Assembly: GCF_021440195.1 (NCBI RefSeq)
Contig: NZ_JAJTSZ010000001.1
Location: forward strand, 248,001-312,000
Source of the DNA: Dyadobacter sp. CY356
GTDB taxonomy: Bacteria; Bacteroidota; Bacteroidia; Cytophagales; Spirosomataceae
DNA length: 64,000 bases
Direction: 5' to 3'
Shown one piece after another: positions 56,384 through 64,000 of the stretch (the first letter of the stretch is position 1; every line of letters starts with the position of its first letter). The notes under the pieces were generated by a model, which ran no database searches, was not told the origin of the DNA, and saw only the letters and a program-made list of their open reading frames with translations. The translations under genes and the position numbers were made by a program.

Positions 56384-57661
56384 TTATTTTTTTGAAGCGA
56401 CAACCATCGGAGTTGTGATTCCATTCAGGTCATAAACAATCTTTCCGGCACGGATGGTCAGTTCACATTCCAGCTTTTCCTTGCCTGTGATTTTTGTTCC
56501 GGTATAATCAAAAAAGCCAAAAACACCGGTATCATTCATGCTGAAATTTCCTTTCAATACCCGTAAAACCGCTACATCAGCAAGTCCGCCAACGGTTAAA
56601 CTTCCAAGTTTTTCTCTGTGGATTGCCTGTGCCGGAGCCCAGGTACTTGCCTTGATAACACTTTGCAGGTCCATGCCCATGGCCAGGAATTTTGACATGA
56701 CATTCAGCATATCTTTCATCGCCGCATTCATGCTTCCCGTATGTATATCGGTGCTGATCGTGTTTGGATAAAATCCACTTTTAACAGCAGGGATTGCCTG
56801 AGAAAATGCAAAGCTGATTCCTCCATAACCCACATCAAATAAAATTCCTTTTTTACGGGCGTCGTAAACAAATGGCTTAATCTTTCCGGTTTTTACATCC
56901 AGAATCGGCTCGCGGCTGGCCAGTTGTCCGAAACAATGTGTAAAAATATCACCCGGACGAAGATGTTGCATAAATAATTCTTCGATGGAAAGTACAGGTG
57001 TACTTCCGCCAAAATCGATCATCACAGGAATATTGGCCAGTTTGCCGGCTTCCACAGCTTTGTCGGTCGGCGTCCAGTCATGACCGTTATAATGGGCCAG
57101 TTTTACACCCACAACATAATCAGGATTTTCTTTGGCTACGCGCGCCGTGTTAACCGGATCCATATCAGCAATATTCTGTTCATAAGTTCCGCCACGCATA
57201 CCTTCTCCTACAATATTCAGAAAAGATAAAACACGGGTTTTTGAAATATCGATGGTTTGTCTTTTGAAATCCGGGAAAGATTTCCAGCCTGCGCAACCAG
57301 CATCCACAACCGTTGTCACACCCGTACGAAAAGTAAATCCATCCGGTGCCAAAGCGTTAGGTCCGTTGCTGTAAGTCTGATCCATTTTGGTGCCGTAGAA
57401 ATTATGCGAGTGCATGTCAATTAATCCGGGAGTAACATACATTCCTTTGGCATCCACAACCTGTACGGCAAGTTTTGGATCAATGTTTTTGGCTACACTT
57501 TTTACCGTATCCCCATTCAAGGCAACATCCATAATACCATTGATGTTGTTTTTCGGGTCAATCACATGGCCGCCTTTTATGACGATCGTGTATTTTTGAG
57601 CATTGGCGGAAATGCTGCAACAGGCCATTAAAAGGCCCATGGAAAGAATAATTTTTTTCAT
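56384..57661 (-). CDS. Exported amidohydrolase/deacetylase-type metallohydrolase
   Basis: 425 residues with a signal peptide ending ISANAQ. Amidohydrolase-superfamily signs: YVTPGLIDMHSHNFYG (HxH metal site), AGCAGWKSFPDF, VKLAHYNGHDW with the probable bridging Lys, THCFGQ and STDIHTGSMNAA with the Asp. Closest to the dihydroorotase-like amidohydrolase/deacetylase branch. It would open a cyclic amide or remove an acyl group in the periplasm. Lies between the RidA-like gene (after a terminator) and the RraA-like gene. Confidence 0.88.
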   Translation of the reverse strand: MKKIILSMGLLMACCSISANAQKYTIVIKGGHVIDPKNNINGIMDVALNGDTVKSVAKNIDPKLAVQVVDAKGMYVTPGLIDMHSHNFYGTKMDQTYSNGPNALAPDGFTFRTGVTTVVDAGCAGWKSFPDFKRQTIDISKTRVLSFLNIVGEGMRGGTYEQNIADMDPVNTARVAKENPDYVVGVKLAHYNGHDWTPTDKAVEAGKLANIPVMIDFGGSTPVLSIEELFMQHLRPGDIFTHCFGQLASREPILDVKTGKIKPFVYDARKKGILFDVGYGGISFAFSQAIPAVKSGFYPNTISTDIHTGSMNAAMKDMLNVMSKFLAMGMDLQSVIKASTWAPAQAIHREKLGSLTVGGLADVAVLRVLKGNFSMNDTGVFGFFDYTGTKITGKEKLECELTIRAGKIVYDLNGITTPMVVASKK

Positions 57662-57902
57662 TTTTAAGGTTTAGGAATTAAGTATCAAATTTACTGTTTT
57701 GTTACCGTTATCAAAGAGCGTGCGGTTACATTAAATGTTAATATTTTATCAGTTTGAAATCTGCTGAATAGGGATTGATAATCATTAACCAGGATACTTT
57801 TAATTGATTGAAGTGAGGTGTTTTGAACGGGTTGGTTTAGATACTTATCGTTTAATCAATTGATAAGTGAAGAAATGATTAAGGGAATAGGAATGTGTAA
57901 AC

Positions 57903-57947
57903 AGAAAAAATATCACTGAGAAAAATCCGAAGACCATCTCAGTGATA
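57903..57947 (-). terminator. Terminator after the RidA-like gene
   Basis: Perfect 11-bp stem TATCACTGAGA / TCTCAGTGATA, 15-base loop; on the minus strand followed by TTTTTT. It divides the SusCD-RidA unit from the amidohydrolase-RraA-BASS unit. The remaining 57662-57902 shows no gene. Confidence 0.9.
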
Positions 57948-57960
57948 CTTTACTTTTCAG

Positions 57961-58425
57961 CTAGATATAGGCGATGCAATCTATTTCAACAAGTGAGTTT
58001 CCGGGAACGCCGCCATAAACGGCTACGGTTGTTCGCACGGGTGGTTTATCGCCAAATCTGCCTTTGTAAGCTTCGTTCATGGCTTTGTAATCATTCAGAT
58101 CATGAAGCAAAACGCTTACTTTTAATACTTTTTGCATAGAAGAACCTGCGCCAATCAATTCTTTTTCAACCTCATCCAGAACATGTTTTGCGGGAGCCGT
58201 AATGTCGCCTTCAAAATGGGCGCCTTTGCCTGCTATAAAAACAAGATTGTTGAATTTTGTATGCCCTGAAAACAGCGGTATATCCTGGTGGTTCACAACA
58301 TTTCCGGCTTCCTTTTCAGGTACAGCTTCCAATGCTTTCGCTTCTGAAGAAGAAAGGCCAAGTCCTGTTACACCGGCCGCCGGGGTAAATAATTTTTTGA
58401 GGATTGATCTGCGTTCTGTTTGCAT
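57961..58425 (-). CDS. RidA-family protein with Tat-like leader
   Basis: 154 residues; the domain of about 110 residues is preceded by a 45-residue leader MQTERRSILKKLFTPAAGVT then GLGLSSSEAKALEA, which has a twin-arginine-like start. RidA core: FNNLVFIAGKGAHFEGDITA, ALNDLND-like (VLLHDLNDYKAMNEAY), FGDKPPVRTTVAV (the conserved Arg) and GNSLVEIDCIAYI. Cytosolic RidA removes reactive enamines; an exported one would act on enamines made outside the cytoplasm. Export is inferred from the leader only. Confidence 0.8.
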   Translation of the reverse strand: MQTERRSILKKLFTPAAGVTGLGLSSSEAKALEAVPEKEAGNVVNHQDIPLFSGHTKFNNLVFIAGKGAHFEGDITAPAKHVLDEVEKELIGAGSSMQKVLKVSVLLHDLNDYKAMNEAYKGRFGDKPPVRTTVAVYGGVPGNSLVEIDCIAYI

Positions 58426-58467
58426 ACGGCTATTATTGGCTGAGGAAAAATTGAAATTGCGGCTTTT

Positions 58468-60039
58468 TTATTTATCCCACCAAACAACGCTGGAAAGATT
58501 GTTTGTGCCACCTTGTCTGGTTCTTGCTTCTATGAAATTTGTTTCATTATAAAGTCCTTCTGAATCCGGAATCTGGAATCTGGTCGGGATTTTTCCACCG
58601 GTAAGGTTACCCGGATAATTTGTCGGCGTCAGTTTTGGATATCCTGTCCGTCTCCAGTTAGAGAAAATTTCGTACTCGTCTTCCAAAAATAGCGCTACCC
58701 ATTTCTGCGTGCTGATCTGCTCGATTTGTTCTTCAACAGAACCGGATGTTTTGTAAGGATTGGCAGTCAGGTAAGCATTGATTCTTGCGTCAGAAATATT
58801 TCCTGCACTTCCGAACAGAGCCCATTGTTTCATACCCGAAGTTACCGCGCTGTTGTATTCAGCTTGGGCCGTTGCACCAGTATACCATCCTCTAACCGCC
58901 GCTTCTGCTAAAAGCAAGTGAGCTTCTGCGCTTGTGAAAACCAGTAATGGTGCGCTGTATTTCAAAATCGTGTTCGGATTTGGCTCAGAGTAAGAATTGA
59001 AATCCGCTGGCAAGCTGTTGAAGGCTGCGTTTTGCATACCTTTTTGAAGAGCTGTCGTAGTATCTGCGGTGAAAGTTTTGCCATCTGCTGATGGTACCCA
59101 AACAATTGAGATCACATTCAAACGAGGATCTTTTGTTGTCTTCAACTGATCGATCAAGGTTTTTGAAAACTTACCTCCTTCAACATTATCACCACCCGGC
59201 GTTACATAGTCTGTACCCATCAAACCACTTGCAATGAAATTTCTGCTGGCAGTTACAGATCCGTCAACATATCCGATCGTTGCGATATCAGCATCACTGG
59301 TGATCACTCCACCTGCTATGGCTTTCTGAACCCATGTTTTAGCCAATGCTGCATCTACTTGCGTCAGGCGCATTCCCAGACGAAGCATCAAAGAATATCC
59401 GAATTTTTTCCATTTTGTGACATCACCTCCATAAATCAGATCAGCAGTTCCGAATGTGGCCTGAGCAGGATCAAATGCAGCAATGGCCTGTTCAAGTTCT
59501 TTCAGCATATCTGCATAAATTGCAGACTGCGTATCATATACAGGACTATAATTTTTATCCGTAAGTGCCTTTCCAGCCTGGCTGTAAGGAATATCGCCGT
59601 ACAAATCTGTCAGTCTGTGATACATGTATGCTTTCCAGATACGTGCAACTGAAAGTTTGTTCACATCAGCAGGAGCTGTATTGACAGCGCTTATCACTTG
59701 TTCAATATCAATAACAGAACCTTGTGTGGTCATGTCCGTTCCGCCATACATTCCCCAGCTTCCTGTTGAATACGTATAGTTGAAATACTTATCTCCCGCA
59801 GCCGGTACTTCTTTGTATGTAGCAAAATGCTGCATCGAACCACCGATTGTCAGATACGCGGCACCGGTAAAGTTATTGGCTACTGTTGAAAGCTGAGCTC
59901 TTGTGAAAAGGAAACCCGGTACAACGGCTGTCGATGCGTTTGGATTCACGTTCATTTCTTCAAACCCATTGTCACAAGCGGCAAAGAGCAGGGCCATTGG
60001 GGCCAGATATAGTAATCTTAAAAACTTTTTCATATTCAC
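58468..60039 (-). CDS. SusD/RagB-like outer-membrane lipoprotein (SusD-like_2)
   Basis: 523 residues. Lipoprotein signal with LLFAACDNGFEEMNVNPNAS (Cys21 or so), and the SusD-like_2 body: RLTDLYGDIPYSQAGK, KFGYSLMLRLGMRLTQ, TSAEAHLLLAEAAVRGW and EIFSNWRRTGYPKLTPTNYP. This family forms the lid of a SusC channel. It follows SusC by 16 bases. The branch is often linked to peptide or non-starch ligands. Confidence 0.92.
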   Translation of the reverse strand: MNMKKFLRLLYLAPMALLFAACDNGFEEMNVNPNASTAVVPGFLFTRAQLSTVANNFTGAAYLTIGGSMQHFATYKEVPAAGDKYFNYTYSTGSWGMYGGTDMTTQGSVIDIEQVISAVNTAPADVNKLSVARIWKAYMYHRLTDLYGDIPYSQAGKALTDKNYSPVYDTQSAIYADMLKELEQAIAAFDPAQATFGTADLIYGGDVTKWKKFGYSLMLRLGMRLTQVDAALAKTWVQKAIAGGVITSDADIATIGYVDGSVTASRNFIASGLMGTDYVTPGGDNVEGGKFSKTLIDQLKTTKDPRLNVISIVWVPSADGKTFTADTTTALQKGMQNAAFNSLPADFNSYSEPNPNTILKYSAPLLVFTSAEAHLLLAEAAVRGWYTGATAQAEYNSAVTSGMKQWALFGSAGNISDARINAYLTANPYKTSGSVEEQIEQISTQKWVALFLEDEYEIFSNWRRTGYPKLTPTNYPGNLTGGKIPTRFQIPDSEGLYNETNFIEARTRQGGTNNLSSVVWWDK

Positions 60040-60055
60040 TAAAATATTTTAATGA

Positions 60056-63000
60056 TTAAAATTTCACCATCAGGTTTACGCCCAGACTTCTTGTTCTTGG
60101 CACACCAAATGCTTCAAGACCCTGTGCGTTACCATTTGTGTAGCTTGATTCAGGATCAAAGTAGTTGTTTCTTTTGTCTTTATAAAGAAGCAAAAGGTTA
60201 CGTCCTACAAGTGAAACCGAAGCGGATTGCAGTTTCAAAAATGACATTTTGTTAACCGGCAGATTGTAGCTGAAAATAACCTGACGAAGTTTGATAAAGT
60301 CATTATTGAAAGTGAACATCGATGTGTAGTTCTTGTCGTTATCGTAATAAGTATCGATGTCAGCTTTCGCCCAGGTTTTCGAGAATGGAGCTCCTTCGGG
60401 AGTTACACCTGTTACTGTTAAACCATTGTCACGACCAGGCAGTGTTTCTTTTGGCAGACCGAAACGGTAGGCATACTGGTACATGTTTGAATAAACAATG
60501 CTACCGAATTTACCATCAACAAGAATGTTCAGAGAGAAATTTTTGTATCTGAATGTGTTGGTGATACCCATGGTCAGCGGAGGAATACCTCTTCCCAGTT
60601 TTTCAAGGTCACCTCTTACTGCATAACCGCTGGCTGTATTGAAAACAACATTTCCGCTGGCGTCGGTTTTTTTCTTGTAACCCCAGACTTCACCATAAGA
60701 ACCTCCAACTACGTTACGGATTGTACCGCCACCTACACCATCACCAACAGTAAGGGTTTTAAGTCCTTCTGCAAGTTTCACAACTTTGCTGTCATTGTAG
60801 GCCATATTATAACTTACGTCCCAGGAAAAGTTTGCTTTTTTAAGCGGCGTTCCTGTCAGTAAAAGTTCAACCCCCTTGTTGCTAAGTTCACCCACGTTCA
60901 AAAGAGCAGATGTATAACCTGACGAAGCTGCGATTGAGCTCTGCACAATATCATTCGTAGTCTTGCGATTGTAAAGTGTGACATCCAGTCCAATTCGGTT
61001 ATTAAGGAATTTTGCTTCGATACCGGCTTCATAAGTTGTTGAAGTCAATGGTCTCAGATCCGGGTTCGGTACAAGAGACGAGTTTAGCTGCTGAACCGGA
61101 CGACCGTTGTGGCCACCTTGCGCCATGCTATAACTTTGGTAGATCTGGTAAGCCGCTACGTTCGCACCACCCACTTGTGCCCATGAACCGCGTAATTTTG
61201 CGAAACTCACAACCTCAGGCAATTTGAAAGCCTCAGACAGAATCAAAGTACCACCGATAGCAGGGTAGAAGATGCTGTTGCTGGCTGTGTTCAAAACTGA
61301 GAACCAGTCCTGGCGACCAGACATGGTGATGTAAGCAAGTCCTTTATAACCTAAATCAACCGAACCGAACAACGAATTGATACCGCTTTTTGAGTATGAA
61401 GGCGTAGTGGTAGAAGTTGCAAGGTTTGTAAAACTGTAAAAATATGGAATCGTAAATTCTGTACCGTTAAACGAAGTCTGGTCATAAATGCTTCTTTGCA
61501 TGTTACCACCTGCCAACGCTGAAAAGCTAAGGTTTTCAAAGAAATTAGTGTTGTAATTCAACGTAACCATACCGTTGGTTTCAGAGGAAGTGATTTTTTT
61601 CGCTTCATAAACACCAAGAGGCTGGTAAGCATTGTTTGTTGGTACTACGAATTCATAGTTGAAGTTGTAGTAATCCTGACTTACACTTGCCTTCACAAAA
61701 AGGTTGTCAAGAATGTCGTATTTTATATTTGCCTGTCCAAGAAAACGATTTTTTCTGTCTTCGTTTTTGAACTTATTGATCACCATATATGGGTTTGGAG
61801 CAGCCGGAACCGGGTTCCATTCAATTTCCTTACCTGTTGTCTGATCATATCCCGGAGCAAGGCTTCTGATATCAACTGTGTTGGCGATCAAATATGTAGC
61901 CCAGTGCGGGTTGTAATCTGCATAACCAACTTTTGGACGGTTATGGCCGTTTTCAATGTTATATTGAACAACAGTTTCAATGCTCAATTTCTTACCAAGC
62001 ATTGCATTCACGTTCAGGTTGGCAATTCTTCTGTTGAAAGTTGAATTTGGGACAATGCTGTTTGAGCTTGTATTGTTCAAACCAAAACGGAAGTTTACAG
62101 TTTCGTTACCACCTGTGAAAGAAAGAGAATTGATATAGTTTGTACCGGTTCTGTAAAAGTTTTTCAGGTTGTCTTTCTGCGGAGAATAGGGGCGCATCTG
62201 GCCATCGAACTGGATCACATCCGTTCCATCCATTTTCGCTCCATATGACAAACGTCCTGAACTTTTTGCCTGTGTCTGCGTCAATGGTTTTACACCATCC
62301 ACACCCTGGCCATATTCATATTGCCAGTCCGGAATAATCGAAAGATTGTCTGTTGTGAAGTTGGTATTAAATTCAACACCAATACCTTTTTGTGCTTTTC
62401 CTTTTTTTGTAGTGATCAAAATAACACCATTGGAAGCACGTGCGCCATACAAAGCCGCTGCCGGTCCGCCTTTCAAAACGCTGATCGATTCGATATCATC
62501 CGGGTTAATACCACCGATACCGTCACCACGGTCAGTATTGTTACCATTACCGTCCGAGGCGTTTCCACCACCCGGAGAGCTGTTATCCATCGGCATACCG
62601 TTGATTACATACAAAGGCTGGTTGTTTCCGCTCAAAGATCCGTTACCACGAATGATAATACGGCTGGAACCACCAGGGCCCGTTGCCATACCTGTTGCAT
62701 TCACCCCGGCAATTTTACCCGTAAGTGCGTTTGCCACGTTATTTTCACGAGCCTGTGTAAACTCGCTGCCTTTCACTTCCGTCACTGCATAAGCCAGTGC
62801 TTTTTTCTCTTTGGAAATACCAAGAGCTGTAACAACCACCTCGTTAAGCGCTTTCGCTTCCGGAGCCAATTGTACAGAAATATCGCCCTTGGAGCCAACT
62901 GCCGATTCCTGTGAAGTATAACCTACAAAACTGAAAATCAGCACAGCCGAGGAAAGTTCTGAATCAGGAATATCCAGTGAATATTTCCCCTCCGCGTTTG

Positions 63001-63496
63001 TAGAAGTTCCGCGCTGAGATCCTTTCACAAGCACACTTACGCCTGGAAGTCCGGATCCGGTTTCGTCCGTTACCGTACCCGTAACTACTTTCTTTGGAGA
63101 TTCTTTTGGTGAAGAAATTTTCAACTCCGATGCAGCCTGTTCGCGTTTTAGAATGATACGGTCCTGAACTACTTCGTAAGTAACATTATGTGGAGCCAGG
63201 ATTTTCCCTAAAACCTCGGATAATGACTCATCCTGAAACTTGAAAGAACCTTTCTGATTATTGAAAATCTGCGGATTATACATGAACTTAACCTTGGTCA
63301 CATTTTCAATTTTATCGAGTACTTTATCGATCTCGGTATTTGATAAACGTAAGGTTACTTTTTGGTCAAGCACCTTCTGTCCATTCACATCGGCGGAGTG
63401 GACTAAGGTAGTGAAGATCACTGCAAGTAAAGCTTGATACAGACTCATACGCATGATTTTCTGCAAAGCGTGTTGATAATGTATTGATTTTGACAT
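60056..63496 (-). CDS. SusC/RagA-type TonB-linked outer-membrane protein with STN domain
   Basis: 1146 residues. In order: signal segment (ALLAVIFTTLVHSADVNGQ), STN domain (LRLSNTEIDKVLDKIENVTK, about 50-115) that contacts an anti-sigma factor, CarboxypepD_reg-like repeat (VTGTVTDETGSGLPGVSVLV), plug domain (ALNEVVVTALGISKEKKALA; GGINPDDIESISVLKGGPAA; LYGARASNGVILITTKKG) and a 22-strand-type barrel ending RTRSLGVNLMVKF. The STN domain means the gene is probably switched on by its own substrate through FecR and an ECF sigma factor. FecR lies directly upstream. Confidence 0.95.
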   Translation of the reverse strand: MSKSIHYQHALQKIMRMSLYQALLAVIFTTLVHSADVNGQKVLDQKVTLRLSNTEIDKVLDKIENVTKVKFMYNPQIFNNQKGSFKFQDESLSEVLGKILAPHNVTYEVVQDRIILKREQAASELKISSPKESPKKVVTGTVTDETGSGLPGVSVLVKGSQRGTSTNAEGKYSLDIPDSELSSAVLIFSFVGYTSQESAVGSKGDISVQLAPEAKALNEVVVTALGISKEKKALAYAVTEVKGSEFTQARENNVANALTGKIAGVNATGMATGPGGSSRIIIRGNGSLSGNNQPLYVINGMPMDNSSPGGGNASDGNGNNTDRGDGIGGINPDDIESISVLKGGPAAALYGARASNGVILITTKKGKAQKGIGVEFNTNFTTDNLSIIPDWQYEYGQGVDGVKPLTQTQAKSSGRLSYGAKMDGTDVIQFDGQMRPYSPQKDNLKNFYRTGTNYINSLSFTGGNETVNFRFGLNNTSSNSIVPNSTFNRRIANLNVNAMLGKKLSIETVVQYNIENGHNRPKVGYADYNPHWATYLIANTVDIRSLAPGYDQTTGKEIEWNPVPAAPNPYMVINKFKNEDRKNRFLGQANIKYDILDNLFVKASVSQDYYNFNYEFVVPTNNAYQPLGVYEAKKITSSETNGMVTLNYNTNFFENLSFSALAGGNMQRSIYDQTSFNGTEFTIPYFYSFTNLATSTTTPSYSKSGINSLFGSVDLGYKGLAYITMSGRQDWFSVLNTASNSIFYPAIGGTLILSEAFKLPEVVSFAKLRGSWAQVGGANVAAYQIYQSYSMAQGGHNGRPVQQLNSSLVPNPDLRPLTSTTYEAGIEAKFLNNRIGLDVTLYNRKTTNDIVQSSIAASSGYTSALLNVGELSNKGVELLLTGTPLKKANFSWDVSYNMAYNDSKVVKLAEGLKTLTVGDGVGGGTIRNVVGGSYGEVWGYKKKTDASGNVVFNTASGYAVRGDLEKLGRGIPPLTMGITNTFRYKNFSLNILVDGKFGSIVYSNMYQYAYRFGLPKETLPGRDNGLTVTGVTPEGAPFSKTWAKADIDTYYDNDKNYTSMFTFNNDFIKLRQVIFSYNLPVNKMSFLKLQSASVSLVGRNLLLLYKDKRNNYFDPESSYTNGNAQGLEAFGVPRTRSLGVNLMVKF

Positions 63497-63777
63497 AATT
63501 TTGTTTTTGTCGGGTTAATAAATTCGGCAAAATGATTCCCTTGTATCCGCGCAACGCGGAAGGTGTAATGAGCTTACAAAATGGGGATGATTGGTCGTCG
63601 GTGATGTTGGCGCATCATCGACACTTTTTTTTACAGGAGTTTGGGACAGGTTATCGTCATAGGCATTTCATTCAGATAGTTTAAATAGTATAGGTTGCTT
63701 GGTTATTCTTGTTCTGCTAATAATCTTTCTATAATATTTTTTGTGATGAGTGTAATCTGACTAATGTGTTTTATTAA

Positions 63778-64000
63778 TTACTGATTTTCAGGAGAATATG
63801 AGCATCCTTTGCTCGAAATTATAATACTGGCATCGAGCTGTTCATGCGTGGCATTGATGGTACGGCAAATCAGATCTATTTTTTCGAACAAAGGTTCGTC
63901 CGATAATGACGCTGTGAGGTAACAGTTTTTCATAATTTCAGCATCGAAAAGAATTTTTACCCCGTAAGAATTTTCCAATGCCGTAAATACTTCTTTAATC
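63778..64000 (-). CDS. FecR-type anti-sigma factor, C-terminal end (cut by window)
   Basis: The frame enters at base 64000 and stops at 63778, giving 74 residues. It reads IKEVFTALENSYGVKILFDA, then a strand-helix pattern LTASLSDEPLFEKIDLICRT then INATHEQLD, which is the DUF4974 end of FecR proteins: the domain that meets the STN domain of a SusC partner. SusC starts 281 bases downstream. The 63497-63777 gap holds a promoter by expectation, but no clear box pair is seen. Confidence 0.85.
   Translation of the reverse strand, partial: IKEVFTALENSYGVKILFDAEIMKNCYLTASLSDEPLFEKIDLICRTINATHEQLDASIIISSKGCSYSPENQ

Noticed and set aside
62346..62792. 148-residue plus-strand frame
   Set aside because: Another shadow inside SusC.
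62321..62914. 197-residue plus-strand frame opposite SusC
   Set aside because: Lies entirely within the plug-coding part of a clear SusC gene; composition rich in Cys, His and Thr as expected of an antisense shadow.
63366..63554. 62-residue minus-strand frame at the SusC start
   Set aside because: Overlaps the SusC signal and STN codons in another frame; no recognisable protein.

Overview
The window looks like chromosomal DNA of a member of the Bacteroidota, most likely a Cytophagales bacterium close to Dyadobacter. Four things point there: a SusC/SusD pair with an adjoining FecR-type anti-sigma factor; many small outer-membrane beta-barrels and Wzi-, DUF4834- and BshA-type proteins; starts without Shine-Dalgarno sites; and promoter-like TAnnTTTG boxes. 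The genus is an inference from gene content, not a proof. No tRNA, rRNA, CRISPR array, phage or transposase gene was seen.

Layout. 1-3.6 kb: the N-terminal half of a GMC oxidoreductase (cut by the window edge), its subunit-3-like partner, a LuxE-like acyl-protein synthetase and a lipoprotein. 3.6-7.2 kb: a small accessory patch with two copies of a tiny PLDc_N membrane protein, an unknown gene plus beta-barrel pair, and a TonB-like gene that lies between two hairpin repeats and two 82-bp direct repeats. 7.4-16.6 kb: an outer-membrane barrel with an atypical kinase-like N-terminal region, a histidine kinase, hemA, two ferritin-like exported proteins and a Wzi-like protein. 16.6-30 kb: a DEAD-box helicase, DoxX, GNAT, a FabF-like synthase, a coiled-coil J-domain protein, an EamA transporter, purN, a UbiA prenyltransferase, bshA, a type II NADH dehydrogenase and a DUF4160/DUF2442 pair. 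30-44 kb: a short carB without the allosteric domain, two large envelope proteins, nuoA separated from nuoBC by a reversed beta-barrel gene, a TauE-like exporter, a GH39 glycosidase and a DUF4143 ATPase.

44-53.3 kb is a nitrilase and an AraC regulator followed, reading leftward from a TPP riboswitch at 53.2 kb, by a thiamine operon: thiS, thiC, a second thiE-like gene, thiE, thiG, thiH and a ThiF/MoeB-like gene fused to rhodanese. The operon is interrupted by three tandem 115-bp repeats.

54-64 kb is a leftward cluster: FecR (partial), SusC, SusD, a RidA-like protein with a Tat-like leader, a terminator, then a secreted amidohydrolase, a secreted RraA-family protein and a BASS-type transporter. 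I read it as an uptake and periplasmic degradation locus for a small non-glycan compound; this is the most attractive candidate for an undescribed system in the window. A family of two-hairpin repeats of about 45 bp, with one base-pair covariation visible between two copies, occurs in the 49.8-54.1 kb part.
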